Source: Megamerina dolium (Eukaryota > Arthropoda > Insecta > Diptera > Megamerinidae). From it: DNA of 64,000 nt. How positions within the stretch are numbered: position 1 is the stretch's first letter; each line of letters begins with the position of its first letter. The translations under genes and the position numbers were made by a program. The notes below the pieces were generated by a model. The model was not told where the DNA came from. It worked only from the letters and a program-made list of their open reading frames with translations, and made no database searches. The stretch covers positions 85,612,846 to 85,676,845 of the forward strand of contig OY978526.1 in NCBI GenBank assembly GCA_963854835.1. The letters run 5' to 3'. Positions 51,901-63,400 of the stretch are shown here, piece after piece.

Positions 51901-54900
51901 GTGTATCTACTTTAGAGCATCGTAATTTCGTAATAGCTATTATATGTCAAAATGTTAGAGTGATCTGTCAAATATGTCTAATATTTTCATATGTCTTATT
52001 TTTCGTTAACAAACGACAACCAATTTTAGGTCATTACTACATATTTTAAATAATTTCCAACAGAGGTCGTTAGTAGTATTATGTTGAAGCATTATTATTA
52101 GGCTATTGAAAACAGTATGTGTCATTCTTTCGAAGTGTAAACAACATATCTTTTTTTTTAGCTCCGACTATGTTAGCTTTTATGCCCACAAAACCCCATT
52201 CAAGGGTAGCGATACAAAAGCAAGTCTTTTTTTGCATTGTATCATTACTGGCGACAAAAATTGATCTACTACGACAACCCTGAAGGCATAAAGTAATATG
52301 TGAGATCTGGCCAATCATCCAAATCGACTTCAAAGCTAAAAGATATTCATAGTTCGAAGGTTATGACGTATATTTGGTGGGATCAGAAGGATATTGTGTA
52401 TTATGAGCTGCCAAAACCGGGTAAAACGATTAATGGGGAACGCTACCGACAACTACACATCAAATTGAAGCGAGCACTGAACTAAAAGAAAGGGCCCGAA
52501 TGGGCGACCAAGCACGAGTCATTCATTTCCCATCTTGACAACGCCCGGCCACATGTTGTACAACCCGTTAAGGCATATTTGGTAAATAGCGGATGGGAGG
52601 TGTTACTACATCTGCCGTATAGCCCAGAGATTACCCCCACTGACTGCAACTTGTTTCGTTCAATGCAGAATGCCTTGTCCGGAATAGGCTTCACTTCAAT
52701 CAAAGGTATCAAACATTGCGTCAATACGTTCTAGGCCTTGAAAGATGAGCGAGCGGTTCTATTGGGACCAAATTTATGCGCTCTCTCAAAGATGAGCAAA
52801 AGTTGTAGCTTCCAAAGAAAAATGCTATTGAATAAAATATTGGATGTGTGAATTAGTAACCGGCCTTTGGCGTTACATGGCGCCATGTGTAAACGCATTG
52901 TTCTACATCATTGTCTGAAATGTAATTTTAAATGTCTATTCACTTGCTGTCAAAATCAGTCAAAAATTTTCATTTTTTGTCATGATGGAAAATGTTAAGA
53001 ATTGGTGTAAAAATAGCATTTGCGCGAAGTTTTGTTAAGTTACTTTTTTGCAAATAAATGTGTGGCTGAAAATCATCGATTGCTTGTGGAATTGTTTGGC
53101 GACAATTCTCTATCCAATACGCAGTGTAAGGAGTAGTTTGTGTGCTTCAAAAATCATGATTTTATTATCAAACACAAAAACGCTCTGGACAGCTGAAAAA
53201 GTTTGAACACGAGAACTTGGAGGTATTATTCGACCAAGACCTGGTCGAACCATTACGGGAGAGCTTTACCGACAACAATTGATGAGTTTGAAGAGAGCAA
53301 TGATAGAGAAACGGCCGGAATATGCGACCAAACACGAGTCATTAATTTTTCACCATGACAACACACGGCCACACATTGCAATTCCGGTCAAAAACTTACT
53401 TGCTAATAGCGGATGGGAGGTTTTACCTGACCTGCCTTATAGCCCAGACATGGTGTCTTTAGATTACTACTTGTTCCGGTCCATGCAGAACGCCCTTAAT
53501 GGAATACGCTTCAGTCACCGTAATCAAAAATTGGCTGAATTCGTTTTTGGCCGCCAAGCCGGCGATGTTCTTTTTGGATGGAATCCATAAATATCCAGAA
53601 AGATGGGAAAATGTCATATTTTCTGATGGTGGACAATACTTTGAACATGTTTTTTACAGAATTCTTAAAAATAAATTATTTATGAGTATTAAAAAAGGCC
53701 GGTTACTAATTCACACAATATATCGTAATTTTGTAAAATAAATCCCCAAAACTTCAATATATTGGACAGGAATATTTTAACTGCTTAAGCATAGATGCAT
53801 TGTGAAAGTAATAAATACAAATATTAGAGTGTGCTCTCAGATTACCTGTCAACGAACTGAAATGCGCAATTTTTGTCATCTGTCATTTTATGACATATTT
53901 TATCGACTTTTAATTTTTATTTTTATCTATGGTTTTGGTTTTTTGGCGAGGTATAAGAATAAAGAATGTAAAGTGTGATTTGATGCTATTTAAAATTATT
54001 ATACTTTAATCTCTTGTATGAAGTGGGGCAAATTTGCGCGATCGAGGTCGCAAATCAAACGACCTATCAACCTCTGGAGGGGTCAAAAGATCCCAAAAGA
54101 CATCTCAGAAGATCGCAAGCCCAATGAAAAGCATTTATTAGAAAACAGTCACAAGAAAAGAGCTGTTCAGTTTTCTTGTCCCCTTGGCGCACGATGTCCA
54201 CTATATTATATATACAATATACACAATTCCCATGTTCATATCTCCGTTGTTTAACAACCAATTTCGTTCGTATTTCTATCATTGCTTATTCTTTCCAAAT
54301 TCAAAATTTCAAGAGACGAAAATTGTTTTTGAAAAATTCGACTGACTTTTGCAGCCGTAGCTCAGTGGTTAAGGTTTTGGCCCTGATCTGATCTGTAGGT
54401 CGTGGGTTCAATCCCCGGCTGAAGCATAACAAATTTAATATCGAAAAAATTTTTCTTTCAATTTTTCCGGCGGTAACAATTTGCCATGAAAAAGCGTCTA
54501 AAAGAACTCTGTGACAAAGCTCAAAAAAGTGATGTCGCAAGAGTTCTGCCTTCGGGATTCGTTAAAGCATATTCTTAATTTTTCTAGTCCTTTCATTTTA
54601 AACTACGATTTTTGAAAAATCACTTCAAAAATTATGGATCATTTAAATTCAACAATCCTAGAGTATTTTCATTGGCTAAACAATGCGTATAAATGTTCGC
54701 CGGATTATTAATGAAATATATCTCTTCGAGCCGACCATAATTCAGTTATATCCAAATTGTCCAATTTAATTGAAAATTTATTGTGTTTTATTTCATATCG
54801 AGACTACGACACTCTAAGAAAAAACACCCGCTATTATTACGTTATGAAAAATATACAACAAAAAGAAAATAATACTAATATATACTACGGTTTCGATTTT

Positions 54901-57900
54901 TGTGTGTCGATTTTGTGCTGGTGTATCTCATTCTTTTCTTTTCGTGCGCTACACTTTGTTCGTGCAGTGTTAACGAACAGTGTTTCTTTGAAAAAATGTA
55001 CAAACACAAACAAATGGTTACTTACTTTTGACGATCTTTTTGGGACTGCCCTTTTGTGGACTGCCTTTTTGTGGTGAGCCATGACGTGAAGCAGCTGACG
55101 TTTTCTTGGGGCTACCACGTTGCGATTCAGACTCACGCTTGGTAACAGCAGGCATAAGTTTTTCGCGTGTAGGCGATGGCAATAGTGCACCTTCTTCAAC
55201 ATCTAAAGGAAATTAATGCAAAAAATAAATGTAATTAATATATATTCATTAGAAATATTTGACTATTCTATATAGATACCAGGACCAGTGGTGCGTTCTA
55301 AATGATGACGTATATTGCTAAAACGTGCTGGCAGTGCAGACATCTCATCTTTGTTATCAACCAAATATGCTTGACCAGGAACTCGCGGTTTGTGTACTTT
55401 ATGTTGTAGTGGTGTTGTTTTTTTATTGTTCTCTTGCTCCTTCTCCTCCTTAGTAATGGGTCTACACAATGAGTTGACGATGATGATGATGTTAGAATTT
55501 CACATTTTCTATTGTATTTCCTCTAATACACTCACCTATGTACGGAAGATGCTAATGACAAAGCCGATAGCGAACTGCGTTTAGAAACTTGATCCCAAAG
55601 ATCTCTTTGTTTCTTGTACAATTCTGGATCGATTTCTATACCCCAGCCGCGACACTACAAAATGATACTCAAATGCAATGAATATCAAACCAATGGCAAT
55701 GAATAAAACACACTACTTATTACCTTATATTCGCCAGCTTTCTTTCTCAGTTCAACCACCTCTTTGAACCACAGATCTAAATTGGGTTGTGAATGCGGTG
55801 GTGCACTACCGTTCATTAATACTACACCACCACGTTGCATATTATCCACTACATCCTTGGTATCTTCAAAACCAAAATTCTCCTTTCTGGTAATAAAATG
55901 ATTGTTGCGCTCCTGATCGAATGTTTGAGAGAATGGACGTGCAGATGTCTTTCTATCTACCGTTTTCTCCACAATAGTCACTTGTCTAGAGTAATCGAAA
56001 TTATTCATTCATTCGATTGTCAGCAACAATTGTTATATTGCAACATTAGCATTCATTTTGCAAGAGCATTTAGGGAAGAGAGTAGCGCAAAATTGCAAAT
56101 ATCCATAAAATATGCATGTACATATTGAAGGAAGATACGGATATAAAGAATGTGATTGTATACAAGTTTGTATTCGTGTGTGTTTGTGAGTATGTACGTA
56201 TGTGTATATGGCAATAATTTTGTTGAAAGATGATATTGAGAAAGAAAGAAAAATAGAACAAAAATACAAAATCATTTTAATATCGACAGTGTTAAAAGCT
56301 CATATAGATGTATGTGTTTATGTGTGTGTGTGTGTGTATGAGTGTATATTTCAAAAGAATGTATAGTAACGAAAGAAAGAGAAAATCATAAAGTTATTGA
56401 AACTTGAAGTTGATTTTTTGTTTGTTTGTTTATTTCTTAAAAATATTTAACGATTTTTATTTTGTTTGCATACTTTTCATGGTGTTTTCTATCTTCAGCA
56501 TCGCTAACCAGCGGCTCCAACTCATGAAGTGTAGCTGAAAGCACACATAAAATTGATTTGTTTTCCATGTGATTGTTAGCTTGATTTTCATATTCTTATT
56601 AGTAGTAGGTATCATACAAAAAATGAATAGAAAATTCAGAAATATTTTTTTTTCTTGCTGGTGATGGTGTCGAAAATATAATAGGTTTATATACAACAAC
56701 TATTGAACAGAAAAAGTGTGCTCAATTAAAGTGAAGTAAAAACAAGATGAAGAAACAAAAAACAAAATTAAAAACAGAAAAATCGTCTTAAAGCGAAAAG
56801 CAACTTATATTTGAGCTAATTGAAGGCTTCAATTCAATAATTGCATACAACTTAAACTCATGACTATATGAAATGAAGCGCGAGTAAAACGAAATATTAA
56901 TATTTTGTAGAGTATTGGAGTATCTCTTCAAAAATAGGCACTTATATTTTGCTCACACCCCCTTCATATAAACTTTATTGTATATGTATGTATGTAGAAT
57001 TGAAAGAAGAAGAAAATATGAATGAAGCATGTATTATAGAAGAACGACAAATATTATTCGAATTAGAATAGAGCGCTGATGGAAGGGGGAAAACGAAAAA
57101 AATTGAATTTTGAATTTTGTAAATGCATGTAAAAAATATAGAACGAAATTTTCTACAATCAATTTGAAACATTAGATAATGTATTTACAAAAATCTCCAA
57201 TAGCAAGTATTTTAGCAGAAGCGTTTAAGCACAATTTGCATTGTGGTAAAGGTGTGAAGGAATTGGGGATTTATTGTATGTATGTAAATAACTCTACAGA
57301 GCTTGAGAGTGAAGTTTGTGCCAAACATTTTCAAGCATTATGCAAGTTTAGAATTCACATTTAAGACAGCGGTAAAAAAGTCTTAAGGAAAAATAATAAA
57401 ATTCTTTTTTTTTTTTGGCGTAAAATCGGAATTTCGAAATTGTTACCAATTTTTAAATAATAAATGTCAAAATTTCACGATATTCTGACTAATTTGAGTC
57501 CTTGAGTTATAGTGATTCTAAGAACGATACCTTTCTTATATCCAAATCCATCCGAATTCCATATATAATTGTTATTAAACATATTTTTCTTGGGAAAAAA
57601 TACAGTTCGAGCTGAAAATTTGTATTACAATGAATGAAATTTTAATTATTTTTAAAGTTTTAGCTAAAATAAGAGAGCGCGCCGTAGTGTGTATAAATCT
57701 GTTGTCAAAACTTTAAACGCGTTTTTCTCAAAACCATGTTTTCGAAATTTCGGGGAAGCACTGACTCAAAACTATTCAACCGATTTGGCTAAAAATTTTA
57801 CCCGTTATTCTAGACACACATATCTAAATAAGTAACCTTTAAAACATTTAATTTTTTAATAATAAACTATTTTATTTAAAAAATTTATCAAGAAAAAAAA

Positions 57901-60413
57901 TTAGATTTTGAGAAAAATTCGATTTTGAATGTTTTTTTTTTTTTTATGTATATTATATGTTAGTTCATTAAAAATCTTTTTGAATTTTTTATTTCAGATG
58001 ACTTCGGAAGGCTGTGTGCTTCCCCGAACCAACTCATCTTTTTTTCGAGGACTCCACTCTGACGTCAAAAATTAAAAACAAATTAATGTAAAATTAACTT
58101 AAAATTTTTTTTTTTCTATACTTGAAAACACGAATAAAAACATGTAGAAATTTCAAAACGATCGCATTTTACCCATTTTACTTTACCACCGGACTACTAC
58201 CTTAAACAAAATAAAGAACAGAGCAACCGTTTGAGGCAGTTTAAATTGAATATAGAGCATTTTGTTTAGGTTATACATACGAAATGTATCCACCACTGTA
58301 CTCCAGAACCAAATAAACAGTCATCCGTGTCAAAAGTAGTGGGTGAAATGCCGTAAAATTCAATGTAACTCAATGACTAATACCCGTAATATTATGAAAT
58401 TTTGACAATTACCCACTTAAGGCTTAATGCAAATTTCGAATTTTCGAATTTTACCAAAATAATGTAATTTTTCTTATTTAGAAGCTGGACTTTTTGATCG
58501 ATATATTAATTAATAAAATTAATATTATATTTTTACTAATGATATGCTTGATCTGATGAGTCTATATGACCAAAAAACATGAACATGTATAGGTGTATGT
58601 GAGTGTGTATGTATGTATATAATTTTGTAAAATAATAAAGCATAAATATTCTATATGTACGTTTAAAATGCATGCTCATACTAAGTTCCTCTACTTGAAA
58701 TACATAATCAGCGTTATCGCATAATGGAAAGTTTATTCCCTGGGGAAAAGACCACTTATTTATGACAATACAAAAAAAGCTTGAATTTTTGCCAATAGTT
58801 TATTTCACCACGAATGGTGAAATAAACTCCCACGAATATTTACGATAAGACTGAGTATGCATCTAACTGCAAGTCACACGTGACTCGAAATAACAACACC
58901 TCATTTAACACTTACGCCATTAAATTCATGTTAAAACACTTACTCTCTTTTTCTTTTTGTAAATTTTCTAAATTTTCCTAAATTTCGTTCTATATATATA
59001 GGTAATATTTAATAGACATTGTAGAAGAATTAACTAGAATATTAAAGAAATCTTAAAATTTCCTGCTGAAATATTGATTACATAAAAAAAAATAATAAAC
59101 AAAATTATATAGTAGAATAAAAGAAAAAAAAAAACCAACGACATAAATAATATCTAAGGGCAAATATAAAACTGGTTGCAGCAAACAAATAGAAATTTGA
59201 CAAAAAACAAATGAATAAAATTAAGTGTATGTACTTAATGTATGGCTTACGCATTTACAAAAATGTTAATATAATGTTAAGCATAAAATTTTTATTAATC
59301 TTATTATGAAATTATAAACAATATTACAATTTATTAACATTTTTGCAATCCATAATTGTATATATTACTAAATTTACTTTCATATAAAAGAGATTAAGTA
59401 TTCATTAAGCAATTTACGACGACGTGTACATAAAAAACATAATTGTGTTCTTCGGTTTTACTTTTTTTTTTAACTAATTGCGACTGCATTTGTGCTTTCT
59501 CACTAATATTACATTACGTTAGATTAATTGTTATTGCAAATTTGTCAAAAGTTGTTAATTATTTGTACCATAAATGTACCAAAGAAGTGTTATAATACCG
59601 CCATAATTTGAGATTATTGATTTAAAATAATCAAAGAAAAAAAAAATTTTTTTTAACGCGAAAAAATTCATCTTATTTACTTTGTGTTTGTTAGTTTGAC
59701 AACAACTAAATACGTAAATAATTTATACTTATACGTATAACAATTACTTATGATGTACATACAAGATAAAAAAGAGAGAAAGAGAGAGATGTACAGTACA
59801 AACAACCAAATGAAGATTTGAAAAAAAAACAACAAAAAATTATAGAATTTTTTATCGTCTGTTTTTTTTTTTTTGTTTTGTTTTTTCTTTGTTAATAAAA
59901 CTAAGTAATTATCATTAGTTGCTAGTTAGTTAGTTTTAGCGACAATTTGTTGTCGCACCTTCTTTCTGATTTGTTGTACGTTTTTTATGAACCGTTGGTA
60001 TTGCGGCCATCGTTTGATGGTGCTGTTGTAGCTGTTGTTGTTTAAGTAGTTGTTGATTTGACTTGAGTGCACCCATTGATATAGACTTTTTTGGGTGGTC
60101 CACCGCATCGTTTGACTCGTGTCCTTTTATTCTACGGACATTTGGCCAAACGAATTGCAGCCGATACTCAGTGCTCAATTTTGTGAATGTCTTTTTGAAT
60201 AGGCCACTATTTGACTCACCCGCCTGCAAATATAGAATAAGAAAATGATCAAGAGAAGAAGAAAAAAGAACAACAAGAAAGACAAAAAAAAACAATAATT
60301 TTAGGATGAGCATGTGATTGTAGAAATGACAATATGAAAATACAAAAAACAAAAATAGTAGAAAAGTTATATAAATACATATAAGAGTAAGTAAGAGAAA
60401 GAACAAGAGAAAA

Positions 60414-60444
<31 letters not shown>

Positions 60445-63400
60445 CATGTAAAAAAAAGAGAAAGAGAGACACAAAATACAAGTACTTGTTGTAGATTTAC
60501 AAAATATAATTTAAAGCTAATAAAATTATTAGAATTTAATATTGTATTTTACATTTTACATTTACATATATTTCTTACATATTTATATATATATTGTATA
60601 TATACATATTTACAAATATTCAATAAGAGTTTTCAGTCCAAACGTAATTAATAAAAATATTAATCCTAACTTCTTACCACTTCTTCTAACAAATGAACTC
60701 AGTTTAGAAAAAGAATCATTTTGTCGAACAAAACACGGCTATTATATCATAAATAATAACCGCCTCTTATGTTTTTATTATTAAAATAAGAAGGAAATGA
60801 ATATTCGAACAAATTCAAAAAAATCAATAAAATACTTAAAAAAAAAAATTTAACAAAATAATCACACGATAGTATTTGACTTCAGTAACAAAAGCCATAA
60901 AATCTTTCTGCTCTACTACGTCACACTTTTTTCTTTATAGTGGTTTAAAGCTTGGCTTTTTCGGTCAAAAGTAGAATCATAGAATTTGCTAAATCATATG
61001 TAAAATTACATTTGCGTTAGTTATTGTCTTCGGAGAGCTTTATTAAAATTTTCCGAGGATTATTTTCTTGATACATTTTAACCCTCTAACTACTACCCAT
61101 ATGGGTCATTTTTGACCCATTTTTCCGAAAACTCCCGTCAAAGTCAACATTTGGGTGGAGATCAAGGGTTAACGTCTTCCACAAAAATATAATCCGGAAA
61201 TTTTCACTATGGGTCATTGAAGACAAAATATATATACAACTTATAGGTAAATTGTAAAAAACAAAACGAATTAAAATTTTAAATAATTTATTTTTAAACC
61301 AAACTACTCTCAAACGATAGAATCTGACAAAAGCCCTAAAATCTTTCTGCTCTACTATGTCACAATTTTTTTTTTTACAGTAGTTTAAAGTTTGCCGTTT
61401 TCGGTCAAAAGTAGAATCATGGAATTTTAAAAATCATATATAAAATTACATTTGCGAAAGTTATTGTCTTCGAAGAGTTATATTAACATTTTCCGGGGAT
61501 TATTTTCTTGAAACATTTTAACCCTCTAACTACTACCCATATGGGTCATTTTTGACCCATTTTTCCGAAAACTCCCATCAAAGTCAACATTTGGGTGGAT
61601 ATCAAGGGTTAAAGTCTTCCACAAAAATATTCTCCGGAAATTTTCACTATGGATCACTGAAGACAAAATTTATGTACCACCATTTATGTACGTAGCATGT
61701 AAAAAAAAAAACGAATAAAAATTTTAAGTAATTTATTTTTAAATCAAACTAACAGTCTCAAATGCCCTAAACTCTTTCTGCTCTTTCACAACGATTTTAA
61801 ATTATAGAAATATAAATTAAATTCTATCAATGATGCTGAAAAAAATAGCATGCTTGAAATTAATATTAGTACAGAAAATTAATATACAATGGTATGCTAC
61901 AATACAATATCTTTATATATATTATGCGTTCAAATTAATTAATAATATTATTAAATTAATAAAATCTCATATTCGATTACATTCCAATTACAAAATATAT
62001 TAAAATATAAATTATACAAATTATGAAATGTTCTACATCATAGTCAGCACTATGGTATAAATTTAGAAAATAACGAGATTGAAAATGACCAATGCATCTA
62101 ATATGGCAATTTTTAAGTATGTTTTTACCTTTATATAGTAAATATTGAAAAATTTTGTAGATTAATATTTTAGACTCAGGTCGAGTAGATTTGTTGTGAC
62201 TTTTCATTTTCATTTTTTTTTTTCTTCCTTCTCTCATTCTCGCTTCATGTTCAATTCAATCAGATGATTGCAATGTTACTGTCATTGCTATAAATTTGGA
62301 TGAGCATATATGTATACTCATAGACAGGACAGACATATACTGTAAGCATATCTAATATAATGCAAATAAAGGGTATCACCACATGTGCTTTTCTTTAACC
62401 ATAACAAAATAACGATAGGTTTGAGTATGCAATAGCATATGTTCGAGCTGTCGAACATCATGTATCCAATACTATCTTAAGGCAAAAACATGGAAACAAT
62501 TTGTTTTATTTGTCTATTGTTTTTCAAATAATTTTTATTACAGCAACTATTTGTAATTCATTGAAACCATTCGAAAAGTCATGAAATTATATATATGAAC
62601 ATCTATTTCTTTAGATATTCATACATATACAAATTCTCTCATTACTTATATTGAAACATAAGTGTCCAAGAAATAGCAAAAGAGAGACAGATCGAGAATG
62701 AGACTAATTTTTAAACAAAAAAAGAAATTTTTCACAAGCAAACTGCTGGTTAACTTCCAAATAAGACACCCTTTAGCTAGACAAAACAAAAATTGGCATT
62801 AAATTGCAATATGGATGCCATCATGGGTACCATAAAATTTTTCTATATCAAGCAGACACTGGTATTCCTTAAAATTTAGACACTCTTTTAGATGCACAAA
62901 TTGGCAATAAACCGTATTATGGATGCCAATATGAATGCCTTAAAGAACCAATAGTTATGCGACAATAATGATGAAGCATAGTCAAATAAAAATTGCAGAA
63001 AAGAAAATCGATTTTGACATATGAGCAATGGATGAGTATGAGTATGAGTGTGAGTAATGCATGCGACGGCAGCAACAAGAGGGGTTATGTGCATAAGCAT
63101 ACTCGTAAATTGAATACGACCACTTTGCAATTTTCAATTCTTGAATTTATAGTGAAAAATATCTAAACACAGATAAGAAAGATTATTTTTATCTACATGC
63201 ATACACATTTACAATTTTACTATGTATGAAATTGAAGATTAGCTGTAGTGGTGGCGATGATAAAATATTTAGAGAAAAATATAAAAATGCATCAGAGACT
63301 AATGAACGGAAAGTAATATAAAATTAAACATTGAAAAAATTATTTAAAAAGAAAAAAACACTAGAAAATATATTTACATTAGTTACATATACATACACTA

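Noticed and set aside
54351..54423. Possible functional tRNA gene
   Set aside because: It has boxes A and B, but it is followed by a body shared with several other copies and lacks a convincing anticodon arm. It is a SINE head.
60424..60481. Hydrophobic N-terminal extension of the minus-strand ORF at 59936-60481 as a membrane protein
   Set aside because: It is intronic Leu/Phe-rich reading of a GA-repeat complement; the real exon starts after TTTGCAG at 60223.
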